DNA of 64,000 bases, taken from positions 248,001 through 312,000 of the forward strand of contig PYST01000003.1 of NCBI GenBank assembly GCA_003049485.1. Direction: 5' to 3'. The translations under genes were made by a program, and so were the position numbers. This document shows positions 1-10,359 of this stretch, one piece after another. Source of the DNA: Ophioceras dolichostomum. Taxonomy: Eukaryota > Ascomycota > Sordariomycetes > Magnaporthales > Ophioceraceae. Position 1 is the first letter of the stretch. The number at the start of each line of letters is the position of its first letter. The notes beneath the pieces were generated by a model. The model saw only the letters and a program-made list of their open reading frames with translations, did not search any database and was not told where the DNA came from.

Positions 1-821
1 GGTCAGACTTGACGAATCGCCGTTGCTGACCTCGATGATTCGAGTGGACAGACACTGACGAAGAAGAGACTTACACACCGCCCCAGGCGCGAACTGCTAC
101 TGTCTTACGAGCTCGCAACAGCAGAAACGCACCAGACTTCTCGCTTGCGCACCGCGGTAGTGGGCCTTGCTCCTTTGTGGGCGCGGTGCCTGTCGACACG
201 TCCTCCCGGATTTTCTCTCCGCCGTTGTACCCAGGAAGCTTCCAAGGGGGCGACCCCTACTCTCGGCCGACGACGTGCCTGCCTTTCATCAACGCCACCG
301 CGGCCGTTCCCGGCAGACAACGGAAGCGATACGTCTCGGACGCCAGCTTTGTCCTGGTGCCTTCGATAACTATCACGCCGGACCGAAAAAGCGTCGACGA
401 CAGTGGGACGCGATGCTTCTGGGCTGCCGTCCAGGTTGGCACACAGCTGCGTCGCCCTGATAAACCGGCTGCTGCTCTCAACGGATGCACCGTCAGTATC
501 GGGGGCGTGGCGAGAGAGATTCATGACGAGGAGTTAGGTCAGTTTCTCAATTCCTTTATTCTATTTGGATTGGCTAGGTGAAGAACGCTGGCTTGGTAAA
601 TACCGACCGACCGATATACCAAACTCGGTCGCTGCCTTCAAGGACACCATCCCATACTGACCCTCAAGATGCAATACTACCAACACAGCAGGGCTTCATG
701 AATTCGGGTATCTTTACGACATAAATCTCGAGATATATCCCACATCGGGCAGTTCTGTGCTTGAGATATTGGTGGACAACTCGCCTCCGAGGTAAGACTT
801 TTCAAGGTCCCTCCCGACACT
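1..821. other. Left edge, no supported gene
   Basis: Several short overlapping reading frames lie on both strands between about 105 and 581. None has a recognisable domain, a protein-like composition or a consistent start. The stretch from 600 to 820 is AT-richer and could be leader or upstream sequence of the following ORF. A gene whose body lies to the left of the window cannot be excluded. Confidence 0.5.
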
Positions 822-2288
822 ATGACACCGTGGCTCCTCCCGTTTCTCTCAGGAGCACTCCGTTTATCTTCGAGAAATAGGTGGCTAACACCACACCTCT
901 CCATCTCCAGCATTCTGACTCCAGGCACCAAAATGCTCTCACTCGCGCATGTACAACTCGAACCGACCACCAGCATGACTAGCGGTGCTGCTTTACACGG
1001 CAACGGCACCACGACAGCAACAGAGTCACCAGCAGCAGTGGTGCGTGGACGACGCAGTGCGCGCCAGAGCTCCTCGGACGAGCTGATGCAAGATCTCGAG
1101 CTGCAGCTAGGTAGCACCAGGACAGAGTACCTGAGGGTGCGGCTGACGTACCGCCACTCAGCCTTCCCTCATCAACCGGGTCCTGGCACCGGTCCAACTG
1201 GAAAGGAAAACCCGGCCACAGCGACGACCACAACAACCGTGATGACGCACAGTATGGAGATGGAGGCGACTGCAACCATCGAGCGTCGCAACGCGTCATC
1301 TCTCTGGTCGCCCGCGCCGCCACCACCAGCCCAGGCCCTCGTCAGCCAACACTCGCCGCTCCTGCAGATCGTGGCGGCGTGCTGGGGGATGTCGGCAGCC
1401 GAAGACGTTATGCAGCGCATCTCGCAGTCTAGCAGCAGTTGCTGGCGGCCGCCTCGCACGGTCGCCACCGCAATGCCACCGCACAACAACAACAAGCACA
1501 CCGGCTTGCCAACGCGGGCGCAGCCAGAAACGCCGCTGTCCCCCTCGCCGCGACTGCTGCTCCCAAAGACAAAGCCGGAAACTGCTTCCCCTAAAGCAAC
1601 AGCAGGGTCTTCACCAACCTCTCCCACAATGACCGCGCTCCGCCACCGCCGCAACCCCCTGAAGCTGACGGGATTGCCGCAAGTGCCAGCTAGGCGAGCC
1701 AGCTTACAGCGGAAGGACCTGAACATCTGTGCCAGTGCTGGAAGCTTCGGCAGCATCAGCAGCACAGCTGCCGGCACATCGCCCGCCGCCGACCCGGCAC
1801 AGGAGATCTGGAGCAACATCCGCATGGCGTCGTCGTCGACGTTGTCGACTACATCCTCCTCCTTGCAGCAGCAGCAGCAGTCCAATATCGCACCCGCCAC
1901 AACAACGGAGAAGCCTATGGCGGGGTTCGTCGCCGGCCGCGTCGAGGATCTGCAGCAACAACAGCAACATCAACAGCAACAGCAAACCCAGCTAAACCAG
2001 CCGCCACAGAAGAAGAAACATCTGCATCAGCCCCAACCCCAGCCCTTTTTTGCGCCGTCGTCTCGGTCGTCAGCGGCGGCGACCTCGGCCCGCCGGAGCG
2101 ATTCGGACCGACGAGGAGGAGGTGTCCACACGTCTCGCCGGGAGTCGCCGGCGACGACGTCGAGCCTAGGTCTCCTCGGTGGTGGGAAACCCAGCACGGT
2201 TGAGCAGGCTAGGGGACTACGAGGCGGCGGCGGAGGGGCGAAGGCCAAGAGGGAGTCTGGTAGGTGGGGTTGGGGTGGATGGTGGTGA
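822..2288 (+). CDS. Low-complexity hypothetical protein
   Basis: This single open frame of 488 codons encodes a Ser/Thr/Pro/Gln-rich protein with no family I recognise. A second in-frame ATG at 933 follows an AAAA context and is an equally good start. The more ordered parts are around residues 70-110 (a basic, then acidic, helix-like stretch with LMQDLELQL) and around 280-335 (an ARRASLQRKDL stretch followed by QEIWSNIRM). The remainder carries polyglutamine runs encoded by mixed CAG and CAA codons, near 1864-1880 and 1951-1985, and a Gly/Arg-rich tail ending in Trp residues. GC-rich low-complexity DNA can stay open by chance, so this may not be a gene. The retained reading frame and the mixed Gln codons favour a real, probably disordered nuclear or cytosolic protein, but the call is weak. 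Confidence 0.4.
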   Translation: MTPWLLPFLSGALRLSSRNRWLTPHLSISSILTPGTKMLSLAHVQLEPTTSMTSGAALHGNGTTTATESPAAVVRGRRSARQSSSDELMQDLELQLGSTRTEYLRVRLTYRHSAFPHQPGPGTGPTGKENPATATTTTTVMTHSMEMEATATIERRNASSLWSPAPPPPAQALVSQHSPLLQIVAACWGMSAAEDVMQRISQSSSSCWRPPRTVATAMPPHNNNKHTGLPTRAQPETPLSPSPRLLLPKTKPETASPKATAGSSPTSPTMTALRHRRNPLKLTGLPQVPARRASLQRKDLNICASAGSFGSISSTAAGTSPAADPAQEIWSNIRMASSSTLSTTSSSLQQQQQSNIAPATTTEKPMAGFVAGRVEDLQQQQQHQQQQQTQLNQPPQKKKHLHQPQPQPFFAPSSRSSAAATSARRSDSDRRGGGVHTSRRESPATTSSLGLLGGGKPSTVEQARGLRGGGGGAKAKRESGRWGWGGWW

Positions 2289-2583
2289 GCAGAGCTTTTC
2301 CACACACTTTTCTTGTTTGCTTCCTTTCTGCTTGTCTGTTTCTTCAGCGTATTCATCGAGATGCTTCCTTGATATCTGCTGCTTTCTTTTTCTTCGCTCC
2401 ATGTTTCCTTTTTCCTGTCTCCTCTTCGCGTCCTTAATTAGGGAACCATTCCCTTGTTGTTCTCTTGGTTTGGTTGTTTGATTCAAGAGTATCGATGGTG
2501 GCGAGCGTGGTCTCTGGTTCCCATGATTTTGAGCTGGGAGGAGAAGACGAAGAGAGAAAGGTATGGGAGGGTTTCGTTTCTGT

Positions 2584-4319
2584 TTATTTCGCAGCGTCTT
2601 TTAAAGCGGTAGCGTCTTGCACAGTCTTGGGCCCTCCTAGGTCCTCCTGTTCCTGCTTGCCTTGCTTCTTCTTAGCCACTTCCCAGATCGGGTTGCCGTC
2701 GTCATCAAACTCGGCCCACTGGAAGAAGCTGCACCCCTCCTTTCCGGGAACATTGCCGGCGTGACACATCCAGAAGTATTTGCCTGTAGGTTAGACAGAC
2801 TCACTTGTCCTGTCAGCAGCGAGCCAGCCAAAAGATGGGGGAGGCGAGGTAGAGAAAATAGAACCAAAAGGTCCAAACCCAAAAAAAAAGATAGATAGTT
2901 GGCTAGGTAGATCCTTAAGAAAGAGGGATATTGCTTGTTACTCGTAACTCACTCACCCAAATTCTCCGCCTTCTTCTGCACGACCCGCAGCACGGTAGCC
3001 ACTCCGCACCTGCACCTCGGCGTGAAGCGCGGGTGCATGTTGGCCTTGTAGTCGCGGTACGTGACGTTAATCCGCCTGCTCCCCGCCACGGGGTGCGGCT
3101 CGATGACCTGCGCCGGGCTAACGCAGTGCTTCCACTCCTCCTGCATCTCGGCGTGCATGACGAGCAGCGAGTTGTGCGGCAGGTGGATCGAGATCTGACC
3201 CCCGGCGTCCGGGTTTTCGTCGGGAGAGGCGGCGATGACGACGCGGCGCACGCGGAACTCGCGCGCCACGCCGAGCGAGAGGGAGCCGATCACGGCCCGC
3301 GGCCCCAGGTAGGTCAGCTGGTCGCTGTGCCAGCCCACCGACTCCTGGGGCCCGTCGTAGCAGTTGACGAAGGCGGCGTTGGGGAGCCACGGCGCTGGGG
3401 ATTGGTGGCGGAGCTTGACGCCGCCTGGGTACCGGGTGCGGATCCGGGTTTGGATCTCTTTGTTGACTGCTTCTTGCACTTTGGGCTTCACGGCTTCGAG
3501 GTTTGGGGTGAGCCGTCTGACGTCCTGTGCGCATGGATAAGAGGGGCAGATCCTGTTTTAGTGGATGTAAATAAAGGGGTAACTCGCGGGAGGAGGGAAA
3601 AGGAGGAGCTAGGGGAAGCAAGAGCCGGCAGCAGTGCACTTTTGGGTGTTGAGAATTTTCGCACGCACAGTCAACTTGGCCCCGTTGTATAAGTACTCGT
3701 ACTTCTGCTGGTGCATCTCCTCGTAGCTGCCCACGAAGAACCCAGACGTGTGCGGGCTGGAGACGACGTTGTCGAACAGTTTGAACGTGATCTTCTCGAA
3801 CGTCTCGGACTCGACGAGCATCTCCTTCAGGAGGGCGTTCGCCTCGTCTGCGGGCAGGAAGTTGTGGATGACGGTGCAAGGAGTGTGCTCCGAGATGTCC
3901 ACCGGGTCGTACAGGAAGAGAGTCCTGCCCTTCTTGGAGAGGAGCTTGGATTTCTTGGTAGGGCCAGGGTTGCGGCTGGCACCCTCATCACCGGCCGTCG
4001 CCGGTGTGGCGAACGCTCTGAGGGACGACTGGGCACCGCTGGTGGTGGGAGCGGTGGCAGCGAAGCCGCTGCCAATCCCTCTTTTGGAAAAAGGGGGCAG
4101 TGGATCTGCGGCGAGAGATGCCGACGCAGACGCGACTGAGCCGTCGTGTTCCAGGAGAACGTCGAGGAGGACCTCCTGGTCCAAGTCAGGATGAAGTGAT
4201 GACAGCATTGCCAGCTTGACATCCGTGGATTCTTCGTCATCCTGTACTGGAGATCCAGGGGCATCTCCGACTAGTTCCGGACTCGACTTTCGCTTCTTCC
4301 TCGTGATGAATGCGTCCAT
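2584..4319 (-). CDS. AlkB-family 2OG-Fe(II) dioxygenase with CUE and GRF domains
   Basis: The predicted protein of 472 aa is an AlkB-type oxidative demethylase that should repair alkylated bases (ALKBH2/3-like) using Fe(II) and 2-oxoglutarate. I place three exons at 4319-3669, 3524-2957 and 2783-2584, with GT-AG introns of 144 and 173 bp that keep frame. Residues about 33-70 look like a CUE ubiquitin-binding domain (LAMLSSLHPDLDQEVLLDVL). The catalytic domain follows: a WHSDQ motif gives metal ligands His283 and Asp285, WKHCVSP gives His350, and SRRINVTYR gives the 2-oxoglutarate-binding arginines. A GRF-type zinc finger comes next (CRCG, then FWMCHAG and GCSFFQW) and is split by intron 2. 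CUE could bind ubiquitin and GRF single-stranded DNA, which would fit recruitment to damaged chromatin; that is inference. The gene is divergent from PEX7. Confidence 0.9.
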
Positions 4320-4847
4320 ATTTCAGATCGGGCGTGGTCAAGCAGGCCGGTCGAATTCTGAACAGAAGAGCATGTTCCGCCAGGCCTGGTCCATTCCGGA
4401 GGAGGATAATGTATAGATCACTTCTAAGGTGAGCTAATCTGACAAATTTCGCGTTGAGCAGTGACACGGAAAGGGCGTCAAATGGGGTTGAGGGGTCAGT
4501 GTCAGGGATGAGAAACACGACATTGGCGCCTGATCACGTGAGACTTAAACCGTTATAGGCTTGGCATCTCGTGGGGTTTTAATCGATGGTGGGGCAGACA
4601 GACTGGAACGATTACCGAACGACCGAGGCCCCTTGTGAGAGCCTGGAGTGACATCAGAATGTCTGCCTTCGTCGTGAGAACCTCTAATGCTGCAGCACAA
4701 ATTTCGTCGTTCTTTTAAGACGCGTTGTGTTTTTATAAACTGAGCTGCTCCTAACAAGGGAGGAGGGTCGACTCCTTTCTTCCTTTCTTTCATACGTTCT
4801 TTTCTCCTCCGCAAAGCGCACAGCCATTGCTGCCATTCCCATTGGCC
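4320..4847. promoter_or_regulatory. Shared intergenic promoter of the AlkB gene and PEX7
   Basis: This 528-bp stretch between two divergent start codons must hold both promoters. It contains no credible ORF. A pyrimidine-rich CTTTCTTCCTTTCTTTC run at about 4777-4800 lies just upstream of the PEX7 start and is typical of fungal 5' leaders. No canonical TATA box was seen. Confidence 0.5.
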
Positions 4848-6139
4848 ATGGCGGCGCCCATGCTGGAGTTCCGAACCGCTGGGTTCAATCCTTACGCGGT
4901 CAAGTACTCGCCCTACTACGACTCGCGCATAGCTGTGGCGTCTTCAGCCAACTTCGGCATCGTGGGCAATGGTCGCTTGTATGCCCTAGCTTTGACGCCT
5001 GCTGGGGTTCAGGTCGAAAAGACGTGCGTGGGTTTCCCCAGCTCTTTTCGTTTGTCTCTTGTTGGATGATGCGACCCCAACTTTGAGGGCAGGAGAGAGA
5101 ATGAAAGAAAATGCTACCGAGAGTGATGGCTGCTGACCTGAGAGCATACTCGTTCATCACTCACACAGCTTTGACACGAATGACGCCCAATATGACCTCG
5201 CCTGGTCAGAGCTCAATGAGAACCAGCTCATCGTAGCGTGTGGCGATGGCTCCATCAAGTTGTTTGATCTAGGGGTCAATGACTTCCCCATCATGAACTT
5301 CCATGAGCACAAGAGGGAGGCCTTCTCTGTTTGCTGGAACCCCTGTACAAAAGACACCTTCCTGTCCAGCTCCTGGGATGGTACCGTCAAGATTGTAAGC
5401 GGCGCGTTCAACACTGCTTGGCACTCACTCTCGTCTTGCTCATTCCCCCGTCTCACTCGCCGGGGCATTTTGAGATACTAACTCGAAGTCCACCGTCAAA
5501 AAGTGGTCGCCTACCCGAAACGACTCCATCAAGACCCTGCCCGTCGGCAACTGCACCTACAGCGCCTCGTTCTCGCCCCGTAACCCAGCCCTAGTATCAA
5601 CAGTCTCGACGGACTCTCACCTCCGCATCTTCGACCTGCGCACCCCAGCGTCCTCAAAGTATCACCTCGTGGCCATGCTGCCCGTCCACCCGCCGTCCGG
5701 ACCACCCGCCGAGGTGCTCACGCACGACTGGAACAAGTACCACGACACCGTGATCGCCACCGGCGGCGTCGACAGGGTCATCCGCACCTTCGACATCCGC
5801 AGCCCCGACGCGGGCCCCACGGCGCTCATGCACGGCCACGACTTCGCCGTCCGCCGCCTCGCCTGGAGCCCGCACGTCTCCGACCTGCTCGTGAGCGCCA
5901 GCTACGACATGACCGTCCGCCTGTGGTCCGACCCGAGCCTCGCGGGCCCTGGCGCTGCTCAGGGGGCGCCACCGTTGCAGCCGGGCAGGATGGGCCTGCA
6001 GCGCGGGCTGATGAACCGCCACACCGAGTTCGCGACGGGTGTGGACTGGTGTCTGTTTGGTGCTGGCGGCTGGGTTGCCTCGACTGCTTGGGATGAGCGA
6101 GTGCTGTTATGGGATGCCCACGCGTTGTTGGTGAGGTGA
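4848..6139 (+). CDS. pex7: Peroxisomal targeting signal 2 receptor PEX7
   Basis: This is a WD40 beta-propeller protein of about 345 aa that recognises PTS2 signals on matrix proteins in the cytosol and carries them to the peroxisome. I chose the ATG at 4848 (CCATGG context) because the predicted protein then starts MAAPMLEFRTAGFNPYAVKY, which matches the conserved PEX7 N-terminus. Exons are 4848-5023, 5169-5394 and 5504-6139; both introns are GT-AG and phase-consistent. WD-type blades are visible as LAWSE..LIVACGDGSIKLFDL, VCWNP..FLSSSWDGTVKIWSP, YSASFSP..HLRIFDLR, THDWN..DRVIRTFDIR, LAWSP..LLVSASYDMTVRLW and GVDWCLFG..WVASTAWDERVLLWD. Length and blade order match the family. The acceptor of intron 2 could instead lie 13 nt upstream; the chosen one gives the conserved KIWSP junction. 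Confidence 0.94.
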
Positions 6140-6641
6140 CAAACTCGGAGTTGTTCCTTTTTTCTTCTTCGGGCTAGAAGGGCACTGCCGCGTTTGGTTT
6201 CGCGCATTTCCCGTTTTGAAGTACCATTTTTTCGACACACTGTTTGCGTCCATAGGTAGGGGATGCAGCAGCTGATCGCGTCTTTTGATTTATCGGGGGA
6301 TTAGGGTGGACAGTCTGGCGTATTGGGGTTCTAGGATTGCCTATATCCGAATAAGAGGCCAGGATATGTCTGTTTGATTTAGTACAAACGCTCTGGGCTC
6401 CAACGAACAAGGGATTTGAGACATTGACTGGCCCGGCATATGGAGCTTGGTGTATAAAATGCCACGATGTCTATCTCCTGGCTGGTTCGATCACCACATC
6501 TAAGCTCAAATAGCACACACCCATCATCCACGAATACCTACCAAATCATACAGCCTTACCAATAGATCCTCATCGGAACGCTATTCTCTCTCAGCATGGC
6601 CCCCACATAGTAGGCAACGACTCCTACCTCCATAACCATGA
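6140..6641 (+). promoter_or_regulatory. TATA box and CA-rich leader before a broken or very short ORF
   Basis: A canonical TATA element (GTATAAAATG) lies at about 6451-6460. It is followed by a CA-rich stretch (about 6490-6590) that looks like a fungal 5' leader. The first ATG after it, at 6596, opens a frame of only four codons before a double TAG. A second ATG at 6638 opens an 11-codon frame. The block therefore looks like a promoter whose coding region is either decayed, spliced in a way I could not resolve, or non-coding. Confidence 0.35.
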
Positions 6642-6938
6642 GTGGATTCATCAGCCCAGCGAAGTGTCACTGACCGCAGATTGCTGCATAGCGAGGACTA
6701 CGGAGAGTTGAGTCCTGGCGGGGGGTTGAGCCAAACCGCTACGATCGGTCTCGCCGCCTCTATCGGAGGAGCTGCCGTCCTGCTCGTCCTGCTCGCCGTA
6801 GGCTTGTATCACTGGAGGCTCCGGCCTAGAGCAGAACCCCAGCAACAAGGCGTGGAGCTGGGCGAGGTCCAGCATCACGGACATCACGACGATCACTCAG
6901 ACGTTCCCTCCAACAACGTTGGAGAGGCGACTGGATAG
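6642..6938 (+). pseudogene. Fragment encoding a single transmembrane helix
   Basis: The open frame has no ATG; it begins immediately after an in-frame TGA. It encodes about 98 residues: a short Ser/Gly-rich stretch, one clear hydrophobic helix (residues about 32-60: TIGLAASIGGAAVLLVLLAVGLY), a basic stop-transfer segment (HWRLRPR) and a His/Asp-rich tail. This arrangement resembles the membrane anchor and cytosolic tail of fungal single-pass cell-wall or sensor proteins, but no extracellular domain is present upstream. It could be the last exon of a gene whose upstream exons I could not find, a decayed gene, or chance. Confidence 0.25.
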
Positions 6939-7342
6939 CCGCCGCCTTATTTGCCCGGCGCGGCGTCCGCGCAGGCTTCAAGCCAGCCCTGTGCCCAGTA
7001 GGCAGCGACGAGGCAGGCAACAAGGAGGATGGTAGAGAGCAAAGAAAGCCGTTCGTGTTCGATCACCACATACCCTGGCTATCTGAATATGCTAACGTGT
7101 AAATGCCATGTCCACAGTCATACGTCGGTCATTAAGAGAGAAAATTAAACGCAAGATAGCTGCCTCCGCGCAGCGTAGGAACCGTCAAGCATCCTGCCAG
7201 CCACTGGATGGCTCCGTCGTCCTCCTCGTACCGCCCACGCGCAACATGCACCCTGTCAAACGTCCTTCTTTCGCCAGCCAACTGCCCACCAGCCTAGGAA
7301 GTCCACCAGCCTCCTCCCCACGCACGCCACAGAACTGAGTGG

Positions 7343-8812
7343 TTAATGGTGCGAGTCCTCTGTTCCGTCCACCCAAGAAGTGCAGTTGACGCACCTCTTC
7401 GCCCTGTTTGTTTGTTGTGGAAGTGAGAGTTGGGAAGAGATGTCAGCAATGAACTTAATTGATAGAACATTGGTACGGAAGCCATTTCCACCATTGGCCA
7501 GGGATGACGATGGGACGGAGATCAGAAGTCGACCGTGGCGTAAGGAATACATACTGTCAATGCCATCCATTAGTTAGCAATCAGATCTCTTCTTTTTCTC
7601 TGTGACAGTGAACGGTACTGGGGAAGAGTAGAGGGGAGGTGGCAACAGCTGAACTCTCTCACCTTCTCATTAATGTTTTTCCGACAGAAGGGACACTTGC
7701 GATAATGCTTGAGGATAGGATCTAGAAAAAAAGGACAGAGCCTTAGTTAGCCACCATATCTATGGTTACACTCAAAAGAACTCGATCGGGGCAGGCATGC
7801 AAGCGTGCGGTGCATGTCGAGCTTGATGATCAATACTTGCCTTTGGACAGATACTGGTATGCTCCCGCCAGAGCGTACAGGCTCAGCCCGACTCCGAGAA
7901 AGTTGAGGCACTTGTTGATGAACGTCCTGAAAGCAGAGGTGGGAGAAGCACCGGACATCAGGTGTTAGTTCCTATCATCCCTAAGTACCTAGTCTTCCAG
8001 CCTAGATTGCTGCCACTAGGACCGAGGTAATGCCACATACCCATACGCCATCACGACAGCAGAGTCTTCCATCGCCATCTTGACGGTAGAGTAGCCTTTG
8101 GACGGATCGAAGTTGGGGCCGGGCTTCAAGACCGCGAACTTCTCTTCGAGGTTTTTGTTGAGAGGCTTTTCCGGCTCCCCAGGCGGTCAGTACCTGCAGA
8201 GTATTCATGTGTGTGCGTGTATGTGTGTGTGATGATGATGAAAGGCGAAGGGGACAAGAGGAAAGGACTTGACTTACCAGTATCACGCTCAGTGGAGGGA
8301 GCAGGATGTCGGAGACGAATGAGTTGACGATTGTTGTGAAGGCGGCGGCGAGGCTGTGATATGCCAGCAAGTTAGTTAGTATAGGATGCAATGCGTGCAA
8401 AGCATACACAGCTTACGAGCTTCCCGCCCTGAGCCTCCTTACAGAGCTTTTTCATCTATAGTACGACTATTGTGATGATCCATTGATGCTACATTGGCGC
8501 TCCGTTGATGCCAGCCCGATATTGTCCAGCTGACGGAACCAAGCTAGCAGTACAGAGACATCTCGCAATCACAAGTCATATTGAGATTCATGAGCAAGTC
8601 ACATATAGAAGCTCAACTCACATCAAGCCCAGCGCGATCTCCATGATATTGCCCTGCAGGGCAAAATCCAAGAACCCACCCCAGACGCGACGGACGCGGC
8701 GGACGTGACGCTCGCTCACATGGATCATGCTCTCCTCCCTCTCCACCTCCCCTGCCGCGTCTCGGTCGCGGTCCGGGTCCGGGTGGTCTTGGTATCTCTC
8801 CATCTCGGGCAT
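7343..8812 (-). CDS. mscL: MscL-type large-conductance mechanosensitive channel with Cys4 tail
   Basis: The predicted protein of 199 aa is an MscL-family channel, which in bacteria opens under membrane tension. I reconstruct six exons: 8812-8622, 8353-8278, 8174-8041, 7926-7841, 7721-7663 and 7396-7343; phases agree across all junctions. Exons 1-2 give the N-terminal helix and TM1 (GGFLDFALQGNIMEIALGLI, then AAAFTTIVNSFVSDILLPPL), exon 3 a loop with NLEEKFAVLKPGPNFDPSK, and exon 4 TM2 (INKCLNFLGVGLSLYALAGA). Exons 5-6 add a tail with Cys172, Cys175, Cys184 and Cys187 (CPFC...CVNC), a likely zinc ribbon absent from bacterial MscL. Intron 4 appears to be GC-AG (AAAG|GCAAGT) and restores an SKDPIL junction. 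The acceptors of introns 2 and 5 are the least certain. MscL homologues occur in ascomycetes, so this is not evidence of recent transfer. Confidence 0.88.
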
Positions 8813-10359
8813 CTTGGCTCTCAGCTAGGTAGGTACTCAACGAAGCAGATAAGTAAGGGTATAAGGCTGAAGAAACCGTTCAGGTGTCTCGCTGGCTGGC
8901 TCGCTGATGCCGCAAAGGGTAGAGGGAAGCAAAAAAACAACAAAAGATGGGACAGTCAGTCCTCGCTCAGCAAGACATGTCTTATCTGTGAAGAAAAACT
9001 AGATCAGGTCTTTTTTCTTCGTTGGTTCGAAAGAAGGACAGAGAGGCTGGGGCACAACACAACGTTGGTCATCCCCTTCAGCTGAGCGCTAGATCGATAG
9101 GAGGTCGAATTTAGTGGTCAGGGTGAACAGGTGGGGCATGCACAATTGGCAGCAGGGACCCTTGGCTGCTGCACCAAAATCCAAATATGGCAGGCAAAAA
9201 GCGGGCCCCTGTCAACGGCATGACATCATTCATCTGAACGTCGTCTTTTTCCTCTAGGACGACAAGACAAACAAACCCCTGAATGCTACAGTTCCGTAGA
9301 AACCTAGGTAGGTATTTTCAATGTTCCTTCAATTCGGCAGCGACAGACAGATGACGCTGTTCACTAAGTGGAGCAGGCTAGGTTTTGGCACTTATACAAT
9401 CTAGGTGGGTGTTTGCAAGAGAGAAAGAAGGGCCGGAAGCAAGATGCCAGGCGGACGGTCCGTCCGAGACACGGCGGCTTTTGGGGTGAAAGGAAAGTGA
9501 GCCCACGGTGTTACAATCAGGATCCGGAAAGATCCAAAGAGAGAGACAGAGAGGCAAGTGGGCGGAGAAAAGACTTGAGATATCGGAGACATGATTTCTA
9601 AACGTACAGGCTGGAAACAAAAACGAGAGCTAAAACAGATGGATGATAGATGGTCTATGTGTACAGTTTAGGTACGTTGGGGTAACGAATGGAAGTAAAG
9701 AGTGACTTTTTTGGTTGCTGTTGCTCCAGCTCAACAAGGTCGAATCGCTAGATTAGAATCAATGAACAGTGTGAATGAGTGTCTATAGGGGTTTGGTGCT
9801 GGTTTGAAGGAAAGAGTTGTGTTGTACAGCCTAGCGAGCCAGAGAGAAATGAGTGAGGGACAAGGCGAAGTGAGTACGTAGTAGACAGGTAGTTAGTTGA
9901 ATATGCCTTTGGCTGATTCCTTGAGCGATAGACGTGAAGGGAAGCACCATATACGCCCTTTGAAAGCGAGAGAAGAAGCTGTGTAAAAAAAGCACGAACC
10001 CGAAATCCAAGAAAAAAGGAACCGCCAATGCCGTGGTGATATATCGCTGACGCTGATGAAACCATTAAGCCAACAAAGAAAAGGAAAAGCCGAGAAAAGA
10101 TCAAATAAACAATATCAAATACACCGCCACCGTGGTTCCATAGGCCGTAAAAAGGGCGCCAGACAAAAAAGGCTGTGATCGAGAAGCGAAAGCCCCTTGA
10201 AGGGGATGAGTGTTTAAGTGTGTGCGAGTGGATGGGTGGCCAGCCTGCCCGGCGTTGTTGCTGAGTCGATTCGAAGTCGAAGGAGAGCGAATGGGTAAAA
10301 GAGAGCAGGATGGTGAGCCGAGCCGAGCCTTCAAGGACGGCTAGCTATTAGGTACCTAT
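8813..10359. other. Intergenic, no gene seen
   Basis: This AT-richer stretch holds only short overlapping frames without domains. It carries scattered AGGTAGGTA-type tetranucleotide motifs (near 9305) and a GTACGTAGTAG half-palindrome near 9875. It must contain the MscL promoter and the 3' end of the SUR7-like gene. I see no RNA gene. Confidence 0.5.

Noticed and set aside
1864..1990. Gln-codon repeats considered as an expanded trinucleotide array
   Set aside because: The runs are short and mix CAG and CAA, so there is no long pure repeat.
7108..7338. A 76-codon + strand frame with a basic start (RRSLREKIKRKIAASAQRRNRQ) that looks a little like a bZIP basic region
   Set aside because: The Asn-x2-Ala-x3-Arg core of bZIP is not in register and no leucine zipper follows; it is too short and isolated.
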